From Janthinobacterium sp. B9-8 (GTDB lineage Bacteria; Pseudomonadota; Gammaproteobacteria; Burkholderiales; Chitinibacteraceae), in the NCBI RefSeq assembly GCF_000969645.2, contig NZ_CP014222.1, positions 1 through 64,000 on the forward strand: a stretch of 64,000 nt of DNA, given 5' to 3'. A program made the position numbers and the translations under genes. Position 1 is the stretch's first letter. Each line of letters opens with the position of its first letter. This document shows positions 19,138-28,299 of the stretch, in pieces. The notes under the pieces were generated by a model. That model was not told where the DNA came from. It did no database searches and was given only the letters and a program-made list of their open reading frames with translations.

Positions 19138-20454
19138 TTATTCGCTTTTCGGGCCGCTTGGTTTACGGCGACGACGCTTTTTGGCATGTGCTGCCGCTGG
19201 TTTGCCATTGTCGGCTGCAGCGGCTATCAGCGCCATGCGTGCGTCTTCGTCGGCATGCTGGAAGCGAGTCCACCAGTCCCCCAGTGATTTTTCTACCATG
19301 CCGCATTCGGCACGTAGTATCAAAAAGTCATAGGCGGCACGGAAGCGCTGCTGCTCCATTAATCGCCATGGACGAGTGCCCACACGTTGCTCGAAGCGAG
19401 GTTGCAATAGCCAGATTTCTTTCATGGCTGCACCGTAGCGGTTCGGAATCGCCATGCGCTTTTGCACCTTGCTTTCTACCGTATTCATGGCTTCAACAAG
19501 GGCGGGCACAGGGTATTCACCCGCAGCCTGGCGCTTAATCCAGTCGGCTTCTACTTCATGCCAGAGTAGGGCGGCGAAAATATAACCAGCAGAAACAGGC
19601 TTATCTTCGTTGATACGCTGATCGGTACTCTCTAAAGCTTTGCGCAAAAAGGCGGTGGTGTCTGGCTTGGAAAGTTGTTTTTCCAAAAGCGGAAACAGCA
19701 GCTTATGCAGGCCATTTTCGCGCAAGGACATCAAACAAGCCCACGCACTGCCCGACAACAGCAGCTTCATCATTTCATCAAATAAACGCGCCGAAGGAAT
19801 GTTTTCCAACAGCTTGGCGTGAATCAGAATCGGTGTTTTGGTGGCCGGAGCAATGGTTAAACCCAACTTGGCCGAAAGACGAATGGCACGCAGCATCCGC
19901 ACCGGGTCTTCGCGGTAGCGCACATCCGGATCGCCAATAATGGTGAGACGTTTGTTTTCTAAATCGGTTACCCCGTGATGGAAATCTAAAATTTCCTCGG
20001 TACGCGGGTTGTAATACAGCGCGTTGACGGTGAAATCACGGCGGGAAGCATCTTCTGCAATATCGCCATAGGCATTGTCGCGCAGGATGCGGCCACTGGC
20101 ATCAGTTGGCGCTTCGCTAGCACCACGAAAGGTGGTGACTTCGATGATTTCTTCACCAAAGGGCACATGCACAATGCGAAAGCGGCGACCAATAATGCGC
20201 GAGCGGTGGAACACATGACGCACTTGCTCTGGTGTGGCGCTGGTGGCCACATCAAAATCTTTGGGCGATTTATTCAGCATCAGATCGCGTACTGCTCCGC
20301 CTACGATGTAGGCTTCAAAGCCCGCATCTTGCAAGCGGTCACACACTTTGAGTGCGCCAGAATGAAGTTGGTCACGGCGGATGCCGTAGTGTTTTGCGTG
20401 AAGCACACGTTTGCCTGGGCGGCGTAAAACTTTGCCGATCAATTTGCGAATCAT
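19138..20454 (-). CDS. pcnB: poly(A) polymerase I
   Basis: A 438-residue nucleotidyltransferase that adds poly(A) tails to RNA 3' ends and promotes decay. The N-terminal class II nucleotidyltransferase core is clear: YIVGGAVRDLML, PKDFDVATSATPEQV (catalytic DxD) and the RRDFTVNALYY region, then the RNA-binding RMLRAIRLSAKLG. A basic C-terminal tail (KKRRRRKPSGPKSE) and length near the family norm favour poly(A) polymerase over a CCA-adding enzyme. Just before the start codon lies a near-direct repeat (GAACCAAG / GAACCAGT on the other strand). It is divergent from the PhzF-like gene. Confidence 0.94.
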   Translation of the reverse strand: MIRKLIGKVLRRPGKRVLHAKHYGIRRDQLHSGALKVCDRLQDAGFEAYIVGGAVRDLMLNKSPKDFDVATSATPEQVRHVFHRSRIIGRRFRIVHVPFGEEIIEVTTFRGASEAPTDASGRILRDNAYGDIAEDASRRDFTVNALYYNPRTEEILDFHHGVTDLENKRLTIIGDPDVRYREDPVRMLRAIRLSAKLGLTIAPATKTPILIHAKLLENIPSARLFDEMMKLLLSGSAWACLMSLRENGLHKLLFPLLEKQLSKPDTTAFLRKALESTDQRINEDKPVSAGYIFAALLWHEVEADWIKRQAAGEYPVPALVEAMNTVESKVQKRMAIPNRYGAAMKEIWLLQPRFEQRVGTRPWRLMEQQRFRAAYDFLILRAECGMVEKSLGDWWTRFQHADEDARMALIAAAADNGKPAAAHAKKRRRRKPSGPKSE

Positions 20455-20688
20455 TTTTGAACCAGTTTTTGAACCAAGTAAGTGCGAAGTGCGGAGAGGC
20501 GTATCGACGGCATTATACAGACCTTGGCAGCGATGTCAGACGCACTATGAATGCTCTGGCAAAAGTTTTCACTTTGATGCCAGCGTTTTTCTACTGTTAT
20601 ACAAGTTTTACTGCAATCTGTAGCTATGATTTCGGTGCTTAATTTGCGATGCTGTTCTTCCTTTTGATTGATGCAGAGCGCACGCACT

Positions 20689-21516
20689 ATGCCTACTTAT
20701 TCATACCGTCTTGTGAATGTCTTTGCTGAAAATATTTTTGCAGGTAATCCGCTCGCGGTGTTTACCGATGCAGCAGGTTTGGATGACCAGACCATGCAAT
20801 TACTAGCCGCCCAGCTTAATTTATCCGAAACCACCTTTGTTTTCCCATCGACAGTGGCGAGTGCCAAAGTAAGAATTTTTACCCCGATGAATGAAATGCC
20901 CTTTGCGGGTCACCCCAGCTTAGGCACGGCAGCCGTGATACGGGGCCTGCGTGATGAAGTGAGCCTGGAGCTAAAGGCGGGTGTGATTCCACTGCGCTTT
21001 GATGGCGACATTGCCACGCTGACGGCTAATGCGGCAACTTACCGAGAAGGCCCGCTTGCAGCCGATTTGGCTTCGGCTCTGGGGCTGCCTTTAAGTGCTT
21101 TTGCAGGCGACGCTTTATTCGTAGATAGCGGCGTAGAGCAGTTGATTATTCCTTTGGCTTGCGCCGCTGATGTGCTGGCTTGCCAGCCTGCCCCCCATCT
21201 GTTTCGCGATGTGGTGCTGCAAGGGCGCAATCGGGATGGCACGCTGGTCTGGGCTTGGCAGGATGGCGAGGTGATTGCTCGCTATTTTTGGTCGCAGCAC
21301 GGGCAGATTGTGGAAGACAACGGCACAGGCTCGGCCTGCGCAAATCTAGGCGCTTATTTACTCAAGCAAGGCGTTGATCTGCCTTTTGCTGCAACCATGA
21401 TTCAAGGCCACAAAGCGGGCCGCTTGGCGCATCTTCATTTGAGTATCACGGCAGATGGCTGGGTAGAAGTCGGTGGGCGAGTGGTGGAAGTCGGGTGCGG
21501 GGAGTTTCATCTTTAG
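20689..21516 (+). CDS. PhzF-family isomerase-like protein
   Basis: A 275-residue protein with the duplicated diaminopimelate-epimerase-like fold of the PhzF family. Signatures are VFAENIFAGNPLAVF, ETTFVF with the catalytic glutamate position, FTPMNEMPFAGHPSLGTA and DNGTGSACANLGAYL. The family includes the phenazine enzyme PhzF but most members have unknown substrates; no phenazine genes are near. ATG 20689 (MPTYSYRLVNVF) matches family starts; TTG 20668 and ATG 20671 are alternatives. Confidence 0.9.
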   Translation: MPTYSYRLVNVFAENIFAGNPLAVFTDAAGLDDQTMQLLAAQLNLSETTFVFPSTVASAKVRIFTPMNEMPFAGHPSLGTAAVIRGLRDEVSLELKAGVIPLRFDGDIATLTANAATYREGPLAADLASALGLPLSAFAGDALFVDSGVEQLIIPLACAADVLACQPAPHLFRDVVLQGRNRDGTLVWAWQDGEVIARYFWSQHGQIVEDNGTGSACANLGAYLLKQGVDLPFAATMIQGHKAGRLAHLHLSITADGWVEVGGRVVEVGCGEFHL

Positions 21517-21700
21517 TGAGCGCAATCTTTGCCACCCGTGGGGGATATAAGGCCATTTTGTATTCCCGCAAAATCCTAGCCGCTTGGCTTGATGGCGATC
21601 TACTCCCCATTTTAACAACACCCTAGTGCCTTTATTGATGAGCGGTATGAGTTAATTGATTTAGAATGAATTTCTCTCGTTCACTTAGCTAAAACTGACC

Positions 21701-23098
21701 ATGAAAGTCAATTTGCGTGCTCTTTATCGACCTCAAAGTTTAATCCAATTGTGCTTGGCTTCGGCTTCCTTGCTGCTTGGCCTAAATGGCTTGGCTGGGG
21801 CTGCTGAGTTGCAAATTGAAGCGATGTCAGTGGGGCCCAAAGATGCAACGCAGCAAAGTTATAATTTGCAGGAGCTACGCGAGCTGCGTGTTTTTGCCCG
21901 CTCGGCCGCTGGTTTTAAACAGTCGCAGGTTTTCTGGCAGCGCCGTGTAGATGGGCAATGGTTAGCTGCAGAGGCGCTTCCCTTTAGCGATCCTCGCTGG
22001 AGGGATTCAGACCCTCATCTGAGTCGTGATGGCAAGACACTCACCTTTGTTTCTGATCGCCTCGTTACAGGCGATCAGCCGCTTGGGCAATTGGATATTT
22101 TTGAATCGAAGTGGGCCATGGGTCAGTGGAGCCAGCCGCAGCGTTTGAGTGAAGCCGTGCAAAGCCGGGCTTATGAGTTAGGGCCAGAGCGCTATGCTGA
22201 TGAGCTTTACTTCGCTTCTTATCGTAAAGGCGGGCCGGGTAAGCTATCGGTTTACCTGAGTGAGCGCCTTGCGAGTGGCGAGCACTCACCAGCACTGGCC
22301 TTGCCAGCGCCGATTAATATCGGGCCATCCAATAGTGATTTCACGCTCTCGCCAGATGGGCGCTATGTCCTGTGGTGGAGTGATCGTCAGGAAGAATCTA
22401 CAAAGCTTGCCAATGAAGGCGATCTTTTTATTGCCGAGCGGCTGGGTGCAGGCTTTGGGCCAGCGATTCGTTTGCCAGCGCCTATTAATACGGCAAGCTT
22501 TGAATTTACGCCTTCGGTGAGTAGTGATGGTCGCTGGCTGATGTTTGCCTCTACCCGCCCCGGCCCGCATAGCGCGGGCTTATCACAGCTTTATCGTGTG
22601 AGCTGGCCTGATTTACTGAGTAAGCTGGGTCCTCAGATTGAGGCGGCAAGCCAGGCGCAACTCGAACAGCGTTTAAGCCAGCTGTGGCAAGGTATTGGCC
22701 ATGCTGCGGGTGCGGCATCTGATATCGAGCTGCTGCGCCCTTTACTCCATCCTCAGGCCCGTATCTGGGGTCAGGGTTTGCGTAGCGCTAGTCTTCATCT
22801 CAATTCTTGGTCGGGCAGTGAATTTTTAGACATGATGAAAGCACCTTCCCCTGATGCGCTGCTTGAATGCGAGGTGCATCGCGAGCTACGCCGCTATGGC
22901 GCTCATGCCCAGGTGTATAGCGTGGTAGAAAGCCGCCGCCGTGCTCATCAAGCACAGCCCGATTACACAGGGGTGAATAGTAGCCAGTGGCAGTTAGGGG
23001 CTCAGGGCTGGCAGCTATTGTCTTTGCACTATGCTCTGGCGCTTCCGGGGCAAGTGCCGCCTGAAAAAAGCAGCTTGAGCGGCCAGTGTATGAGCTGA
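21701..23098 (+). CDS. exported beta-propeller protein with NTF2-like C-terminus
   Basis: A 465-residue protein with an N-terminal signal peptide (hydrophobic stretch LCLASASLLLGLNGLAGAAE, cleavage near residue 35). The central part holds at least three WD40-like/TolB-type repeats: DPHLSRDGKTLTFVSDR, DFTLSPDGRYVLWWSDR and TPSVSSDGRWLMFASTR. The last 120 residues (from about LLRPLLHPQARIW to QLLSLHYAL) look like a SnoaL/NTF2-like fold, an unusual partner for a propeller. Likely periplasmic; function unknown. It stands alone. Confidence 0.7.
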   Translation: MKVNLRALYRPQSLIQLCLASASLLLGLNGLAGAAELQIEAMSVGPKDATQQSYNLQELRELRVFARSAAGFKQSQVFWQRRVDGQWLAAEALPFSDPRWRDSDPHLSRDGKTLTFVSDRLVTGDQPLGQLDIFESKWAMGQWSQPQRLSEAVQSRAYELGPERYADELYFASYRKGGPGKLSVYLSERLASGEHSPALALPAPINIGPSNSDFTLSPDGRYVLWWSDRQEESTKLANEGDLFIAERLGAGFGPAIRLPAPINTASFEFTPSVSSDGRWLMFASTRPGPHSAGLSQLYRVSWPDLLSKLGPQIEAASQAQLEQRLSQLWQGIGHAAGAASDIELLRPLLHPQARIWGQGLRSASLHLNSWSGSEFLDMMKAPSPDALLECEVHRELRRYGAHAQVYSVVESRRRAHQAQPDYTGVNSSQWQLGAQGWQLLSLHYALALPGQVPPEKSSLSGQCMS

Positions 23099-23316
23099 GT
23101 TAAAAGGGGTGGCTGATTTTAAACAGAGAGGCAGGGCAGATCTTTTGCCCTCGCAAAATGAAGTCATTCCGACAATTTAATGCCCATGTATTTGCCAGCG
23201 TTAATAGAGGTAAATTATTACGGGGAAGTTAATAATTTATAATCTGTTTTTAGGCCATATCCGGTGCGGCTTGCCTTTATAATCTTATTTTTCCAAGCCC
23301 TCACACACTGCCTGCC

Positions 23317-24462
23317 ATGATCTCCCGTCTTGCTACACCCGCCGTTATTCTTTCCCTTTTAATTGCGACCTCCGCACAGGCGTTTGTACCGCCTGTGCCG
23401 GATATTGCTGCAAAGGCTTATTTACTCACTGATTATCAAAGTGGCATTCAGCTCGCCGGGCGTGATCCGGAGATGCGTGTAGAGCCCGCTTCTTTGACCA
23501 AGCTGATGACGGCCTATCTCACTTTTAAATTTGTAAAAGAAGGTAAGTTAAAGTTGGATCAGCAGCTCACCGTCTCGGATAAAGGCTGGCGCACCGAAGG
23601 CTCGCGCATGTTCCTTGATCCTAAAAAACCGGTCACTGTGGATGATTTGATCAAGGGCATGATCGTGCAAAGTGGTAACGACGCTTGCGTCACACTGGCC
23701 GAAGCCATTGCCGGTAGCGAAGAAGTATTTGCCCAGCTAATGACGCGTGAAGCCAAGCGCTTGGGCATGAATGGCACTAACTTTAAAAACAGCACTGGCC
23801 TGCCTGATCCTGATCACTATATGACGGTGGGCGATTTAGCCAAGCTGGCGGCCGCCATCATTCATGATTTCCCCGAGTTCTATCCTATCTACTCGATGAA
23901 AGAATTCGCTTACAACAATATCAAACAGCCTAACCGCAATCTGCTGCTTTACCGCGATCCTTTTGTGGATGGCATGAAGACAGGCCATACAGCCAGCGCC
24001 GGATATAACCTTGTTGCCTCAACCAAGCGTGATGGTCGTCGTTTGATCTCGGTTGTTGTGGGTACAGCCAGCGATGAAGTTCGCGCTAGCGAATCGAGCA
24101 AGCTGCTGAACTGGGGAATTCAGTTCCAGGAAACCCCGCGCCTTTATGCTGCCAAGCAAGCGGTTTCAAATGTAGCGGTTTGGAAAGGTAAATCAGATAA
24201 GGTTAACGTGGGCTTTTTAGAAGACCGCTTTATTACGGTGGGCCGTGGCGATGCTAAAAATCTGAAAATGGCCTTTACCAGCACCCAGCCGCTGATTGCC
24301 CCGATTAAAGTGGGCCAGAATGTGGGTAAATTGGTGGTGAGCTTAAACGATAAGCAATTGGTTGAATTGCCGGTGGTGGCCTTGGAAGAAGTACCCGAAG
24401 CCAATATCTTCGGCCGAGCATGGGATTCAATCCGCATGTGGTTTAAATCGATTTTTGGTTGA
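23317..24462 (+). CDS. dacA: D-alanyl-D-alanine carboxypeptidase (PBP5/6 type)
   Basis: A 381-residue low-molecular-weight penicillin-binding protein that trims the terminal D-alanine of peptidoglycan stem peptides in the periplasm. A signal peptide ends near ATSAQA. The three active-site motifs are SLTK (catalytic serine and lysine), SGND and KTGHT. The C-terminal beta domain is followed by an amphipathic helix (ARAWDSIRMWFKSIFG) that anchors such enzymes to the membrane. It heads a group with dat, ybeD, lipB and lipA, as in related bacteria. Confidence 0.96.
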   Translation: MISRLATPAVILSLLIATSAQAFVPPVPDIAAKAYLLTDYQSGIQLAGRDPEMRVEPASLTKLMTAYLTFKFVKEGKLKLDQQLTVSDKGWRTEGSRMFLDPKKPVTVDDLIKGMIVQSGNDACVTLAEAIAGSEEVFAQLMTREAKRLGMNGTNFKNSTGLPDPDHYMTVGDLAKLAAAIIHDFPEFYPIYSMKEFAYNNIKQPNRNLLLYRDPFVDGMKTGHTASAGYNLVASTKRDGRRLISVVVGTASDEVRASESSKLLNWGIQFQETPRLYAAKQAVSNVAVWKGKSDKVNVGFLEDRFITVGRGDAKNLKMAFTSTQPLIAPIKVGQNVGKLVVSLNDKQLVELPVVALEEVPEANIFGRAWDSIRMWFKSIFG

Positions 24463-24466
24463 TGTA

Positions 24467-24645
24467 AAAGATCTGTAGACACAGAGAATGGGGAGAACAC
24501 AGAGCACACAGAGGTAAACCAAGTGTAAAAATGAGAAAACCGAATATGCAGCTAAATAATCCGCTGTTCTTCTCATAAAAAGGTTTTCTCCCCGTTCTCT
24601 GTGTTCTCTGTGTTCTCTGCGCCCTCTGTGTTTACAGAACTTTTG
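24467..24645. repeat. long inverted repeat rich in CACAGAG motifs
   Basis: Outer arms AAAGATCTGTAGACACAGAG and CTCTGTGTTTACAGAACTTT are imperfect inverted repeats, with further CACAGAG / CTCTGTG copies inside. The same design occurs at 52724-52998 and 58031-58252, and a related one at 42545-42710. It fills the gap between dacA and dat, ending about 20 bases before the dat start. Confidence 0.75.
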
Positions 24646-24666
24646 AAGTTTTTTTGGAGATACTTT

Positions 24667-25542
24667 ATGGATTTCCCTCCCCTCGTTGGTTTTTTAAATG
24701 GTCGCTTTGCGCCATTGGCCGATTTGCAGATTTCTGTTTTAGACCGCGGATTTTTGTTTGGTGATGGCATCTATGAAGCAATCCCTGTCTACAATCGTCA
24801 CCCTTTAAGGCTGACCGAACATCTGCGCCGCTTGGCAGCAAGTTTGGCGGCGATTAATATGCCCAACCCTTATACGGTGGCTGAATGGGCCAGTTTGATT
24901 CAAAAGCTGATTGATCAGCAAAGCTTTGCGGATCAAAGCATCTACGTGCAAATCACCCGTGGGCCTGCGTTTCCGCGTAATCATGCTTTTCCGGCCACGC
25001 CCGAGCCGACAGTCTTTATGTTTGCCGATGAATTATTGCCACCCAGTCGTGAGGCAGTTGCAAATGGCGTGGCGGCGGTGTCGAGCGACGATATTCGTTG
25101 GCAGCGCTGCAATATCAAGGCGATTTCCCTGCTGGCCAATGTTTTACTTAAGCAGCAGGCCGTAGATGCTGGCGTGGCCGAAACGATTCTTTTTCGGGAT
25201 GGGCTCTTGATAGAAGGCGCATCCAGCAACATCTTAGTGGTGAAGGAGGGCGTGTTACTTGCCCCGCCCCCTAGCCATTTGATGCTGACGGGTATTACTT
25301 ATGACTTGGTAATAGAACTGGCCAAGCAGCATAATATGCCGCTCGAGATTCGCCCAATTAGTGAATCGGCAGCAAGGCAGGCCGATGAAATCTGGCTGAC
25401 TTCTTCATCTAAAGAAGTGCTGGCGGTAGTGAGCTTAGACGGCCAAGTTGTTGGCACAGGTCAGCCGGGGCCGCTGTATCAAGCCATGTATGGCTATTTT
25501 CAAGTATTTAAAAACGAGGCCATGCGCCTCGGTGTAGAGTAA
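24667..25542 (+). CDS. dat: class IV PLP aminotransferase, probable D-amino acid transaminase
   Basis: A 291-residue fold-type IV aminotransferase. Motifs are VLDRGFLFGDGIYEAIPVYN, the PLP lysine in CNIKAISLLANVL, EGASSNILVV and LTGITYDLVIELA. Placement between dacA and ybeD suggests it supplies or recycles D-amino acids for the wall, but branched-chain or aminodeoxychorismate activity cannot be excluded. The start at 24667 has a good ribosome site (GGAGA); the frame is open upstream only because it runs through the CACAGAG element. Confidence 0.87.
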   Translation: MDFPPLVGFLNGRFAPLADLQISVLDRGFLFGDGIYEAIPVYNRHPLRLTEHLRRLAASLAAINMPNPYTVAEWASLIQKLIDQQSFADQSIYVQITRGPAFPRNHAFPATPEPTVFMFADELLPPSREAVANGVAAVSSDDIRWQRCNIKAISLLANVLLKQQAVDAGVAETILFRDGLLIEGASSNILVVKEGVLLAPPPSHLMLTGITYDLVIELAKQHNMPLEIRPISESAARQADEIWLTSSSKEVLAVVSLDGQVVGTGQPGPLYQAMYGYFQVFKNEAMRLGVE

Positions 25543-25556
25543 AAAAGGGTTTAATA

Positions 25557-25844
25557 ATGAGTCAAGATGCACCCAAGCTAGCTGATTTAGTTGAGTTCCC
25601 GGCCGAGCTGCCAATGAAGGCGATCAGCCATAAAGATGTGCCGCATGATGAGTTTCATGCGGTGGTCTATGAGCTAGCGGTATTGCACATCACCGATTTT
25701 AAAGCAGAATGGATTTCGGTACGTACCAGCAGCGGTGGCAGCTTTATTTCGGTGACCTTATCGGCCACCTATCAATCGGCGGACGAAGTGAATGCGCTCG
25801 ATACTGCTTTACGCGCCCATCCGCTCGTGAAGATGGTGATGTGA
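25557..25844 (+). CDS. ybeD: DUF493 / YbeD-like protein
   Basis: A 95-residue protein of the YbeD family, small ferredoxin-like alpha/beta proteins of unclear, possibly regulatory, function. It shows LVEFPAELPMKAI near the start and the SSGGSFISVTLSATYQS core. It lies 14 bases after dat and its stop codon directly abuts the lipB start, the conserved arrangement in proteobacteria. Confidence 0.9.
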   Translation: MSQDAPKLADLVEFPAELPMKAISHKDVPHDEFHAVVYELAVLHITDFKAEWISVRTSSGGSFISVTLSATYQSADEVNALDTALRAHPLVKMVM

Positions 25845-26495
25845 GTGCCTGAACTCATTATTAAACAGCTGGGTATGCTTGAATACGAGCCAACTTGGCG
25901 GGCCATGCAGGCGTTCACCGATGGCCGCGATGCAGATACGCCAGATGAAGTTTGGCTGGTCGAACATCCGCCGGTTTATACCCAAGGCCAGGCGGGCAAG
26001 CCTGAGCATCTGATTGCCGCTACCACTATTCCTGTTGTGCAAATCGATAGAGGCGGGCAGATTACGTACCATGGCCCTGGCCAAGTGGTGGCCTATGTGC
26101 TGCTGGATTTACGCCGAAATGGCCTAGGTGTGCGCGAGTTGGTCAGAAAACTAGAGCAATCTGTAATAGATACCCTGGCTGATTTTGGCGTCATTGCTTA
26201 CGGCAAGGTCGATGCACCCGGCGTGTATGTGAACCCGGAAATGGGCGAAGCAAAAATTGCTTCTTTAGGATTGCGGATAAGAAAGGGCTGCAGCTATCAC
26301 GGTTTAGCACTGAATGTGAATATGGATTTAACGCCATTTGATTGGATTAATCCCTGCGGCTATGCCGGTATGCGCGTGACTCAACTGAGTGATTTCGCCA
26401 GTGATGCGACATCCGCCGCAATTGCCGGTAAACTTGCCGAAAAAATAGCCTACCAGATCAAACCCTTAACCGATGTAGGGGTATTGGCGCTTTAA
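25845..26495 (+). CDS. lipB: octanoyltransferase
   Basis: A 216-residue enzyme that moves octanoyl groups from acyl carrier protein to lipoate-dependent proteins. Signatures are [34 protein letters not shown], the lysine in [21 protein letters not shown] and the catalytic cysteine in NPCGYAGM. The start is a GTG immediately after the ybeD stop, implying translational coupling; an ATG ten codons later is a less likely start. Confidence 0.96.
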   Translation: MPELIIKQLGMLEYEPTWRAMQAFTDGRDADTPDEVWLVEHPPVYTQGQAGKPEHLIAATTIPVVQIDRGGQITYHGPGQVVAYVLLDLRRNGLGVRELVRKLEQSVIDTLADFGVIAYGKVDAPGVYVNPEMGEAKIASLGLRIRKGCSYHGLALNVNMDLTPFDWINPCGYAGMRVTQLSDFASDATSAAIAGKLAEKIAYQIKPLTDVGVLAL

Positions 26496-26558
26496 AAATG
26501 CGGTGAAGCCATGCCCCGTTTTTCAAATGCCTCTACCTTACTCAGCTAGCGATCAGCC

Positions 26559-27527
26559 ATGACTCAAGACACCAAACAGCCATCGAAAGAAGTGGGCGTT
26601 AAGCTCAAGGGCGAAGCCAAAACTGCTCGCATCCCTATTAAGATTGTGCAGCTTGATCAGCGCATCAAAAAGCCCGATTGGATACGTGTACAAGCGCCAT
26701 CTTTAAATGGCCGCTTTGGTGAAATCAAGCAAATCTTGCGTAGCCAAAAGCTGCACACCGTTTGCGAAGAAGCCGCCTGTCCCAATATTGGCGAATGCTT
26801 CGGCAAGGGCACAGCCACCTTTATGATCATGGGTGACATTTGCACTCGTCGCTGCCCGTTTTGCGATGTAGGCCATGGCCGCCCAAATCCTTTGGATGCG
26901 CAAGAGCCGGTGCATTTGGGCGAAACGATTGCCGCGCTCAAGCTTAAATACGTAGTGATTACCTCGGTCGATCGCGATGATTTAAGAGATGGCGGTGCGC
27001 AGCACTTTGTAGACTGCATCACCCAATCACGAGTGCAATCGCCAGCGACCCAAGTAGAAGTGCTAGTGCCTGATTTCCGTGGGCGCTTAGATATTGCGCT
27101 GGATCTGTTTAAACAGGCTCTGCCTGATGTCTTGAATCACAATCTTGAAACCGCACCGCGCCTGTATAAACAAGCTCGGCCTGGCTCGGATTACCAGCAT
27201 TCCTTAGATTTATTGAAGCGCTTTAAAGCCATGTACCCTGATGTGCGGACCAAATCCGGCATTATGGTGGGCCTAGGCGAAACCGATGAAGAAGTGATCC
27301 AAGTGATGCACGATCTGCGTGCCCACGATGTAGACATGATCACCATCGGCCAATACCTGCAACCTACCGCTACAGGCCATCTGCCTGTGCTGCGTTATGT
27401 GCACCCGGATCAATTTAAAGTGTTTGAAAAACTCGCTTACGAGATCGGCTTTAAACACGCTGCCGTGGGTGCCATGGTGCGATCCAGCTACCATGCGGAT
27501 GAACAAGCGCATGGTGCAGGGGTTTAA
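26559..27527 (+). CDS. lipA: lipoyl synthase
   Basis: A 322-residue radical-SAM enzyme that inserts two sulfurs into protein-bound octanoyl groups. Both iron-sulfur clusters are visible: the auxiliary cluster motif [13 protein letters not shown] and the radical-SAM motif [10 protein letters not shown] (C-x3-C-x2-C). [33 protein letters not shown] and the C-terminal VRSSYHAD complete the family pattern. It follows lipB by 63 bases and ends at a strong terminator. Confidence 0.98.
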   Translation: MTQDTKQPSKEVGVKLKGEAKTARIPIKIVQLDQRIKKPDWIRVQAPSLNGRFGEIKQILRSQKLHTVCEEAACPNIGECFGKGTATFMIMGDICTRRCPFCDVGHGRPNPLDAQEPVHLGETIAALKLKYVVITSVDRDDLRDGGAQHFVDCITQSRVQSPATQVEVLVPDFRGRLDIALDLFKQALPDVLNHNLETAPRLYKQARPGSDYQHSLDLLKRFKAMYPDVRTKSGIMVGLGETDEEVIQVMHDLRAHDVDMITIGQYLQPTATGHLPVLRYVHPDQFKVFEKLAYEIGFKHAAVGAMVRSSYHADEQAHGAGV

Positions 27528-27540
27528 TCCTCGCCAGCCC

Positions 27541-27572
27541 AAAATGCCACCTACACAGGTGGCATTTTTTTT
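27541..27572 (+). terminator. intrinsic terminator after lipA
   Basis: A 12-base-pair stem AAAATGCCACCT / AGGTGGCATTTT with a four-base loop and a run of eight Ts, 14 bases after the lipA stop codon. Confidence 0.9.
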
Positions 27573-27659
27573 GCCTTTTAGGTATTAGCTTAAGACAAGC
27601 ACAAAAGTTAATTATTTATAGGGTGTGCAAGTCGTTTTTCTTGCGCACCAGCCCTTGAT

Positions 27660-27682
27660 GCACAACGACTTCGTCGTTGTGC
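27660..27682. repeat. perfect 10-bp hairpin upstream of the CopD-like gene
   Basis: GCACAACGAC / GTCGTTGTGC with a three-base loop. It is part of a wider imperfect palindrome in which AGGGTGTGCAA (about 27619) and TTGTGCACCCT (about 27677) mirror each other. Not followed by a T-run. Confidence 0.55.
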
Positions 27683-27743
27683 ACCCTATGAAACTTTTAC
27701 AGCAAAACTGCGTAAAATCAGCGTTTTGCTTCAGGCAAACATC

Positions 27744-28211
27744 ATGACTCTTAATAGCTACGCCATACTTCGCGCCGTGCATGTGGTCTCCATCCTGCTA
27801 TGGATAGGGGGAGTGGCTTTTGTCACGCTGGTGCTGCTGCCTGCCTTGCGCCGCCATCAGCAGGATTACGCCACATTTGAGCTGCTAGAACATCGCTTTG
27901 GCAATCAGGCCAAGCTGATGACGCAGCTGGCCATGTTGTCGGGCGTGGCGATGTTGTGGCTGACGGATAGCTGGAGTCGCTTATTAGACAGCTGGTGGCT
28001 GTGGGCGATGATCATTACTTGGGCGGTGTTCACCCTAATGCTGTTTGTGCTGGAGCCCTTTGTGATTCACCGCTGGCTGCATCGGCGTGCTCAGCAAGAT
28101 CCGCAAGGCACTTTGCGGCTATTACAGAACTTACATTACGCCCTGCTGGCTTTGGGCCTGATTGCTACATTCGGCGGGGTGCTGGGCGCACATGGCGGGG
28201 CGTGGTTTTGA
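27744..28211 (+). CDS. CopD-like four-helix membrane protein
   Basis: A 155-residue inner-membrane protein with about four membrane segments (near residues 6-28, 50-68, 75-98 and 130-150). The N-terminal RAVHVVSILLWIGGVAFVT with its conserved histidine resembles the CopD/YqjH-like family of membrane proteins, some of which are linked to copper or haem. No metal genes are beside it, so function stays open. ATG 27744 is chosen over an upstream TTG. Confidence 0.65.
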   Translation: MTLNSYAILRAVHVVSILLWIGGVAFVTLVLLPALRRHQQDYATFELLEHRFGNQAKLMTQLAMLSGVAMLWLTDSWSRLLDSWWLWAMIITWAVFTLMLFVLEPFVIHRWLHRRAQQDPQGTLRLLQNLHYALLALGLIATFGGVLGAHGGAWF

Positions 28212-28225
28212 GGGGTGAAACACAT

Positions 28226-28258
28226 GTAGGGCGGGTTAGCCGCAGGCGTAACCCGCGA
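28226..28258. repeat. dispersed palindrome at the left edge of the integrase remnant
   Basis: GTAGGGCGGGTTAGC and GTAACCCGC arms, of the same kind as at 16549 and 19028. It marks the point where the normal housekeeping sequence ends and integrase-like sequence begins. Confidence 0.55.
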
Positions 28259-28299
28259 TTCAGGTGTGGCGCGGGAGTTATATACCGAAAGCTTTTCAG

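Noticed and set aside
19138-20454. CCA-adding tRNA nucleotidyltransferase instead of poly(A) polymerase
   Set aside because: The length, the basic C-terminal tail and the folK neighbour fit PcnB; no HD domain is seen.
20689-21516. Phenazine biosynthesis gene
   Set aside because: The protein is of the PhzF family, but no other phenazine genes are nearby and most members have other roles.
24467-24645. Possible CRISPR array because of repeated CACAGAG units
   Set aside because: The units are short, irregularly spaced and inverted, with no constant repeat-spacer pattern and no cas genes.
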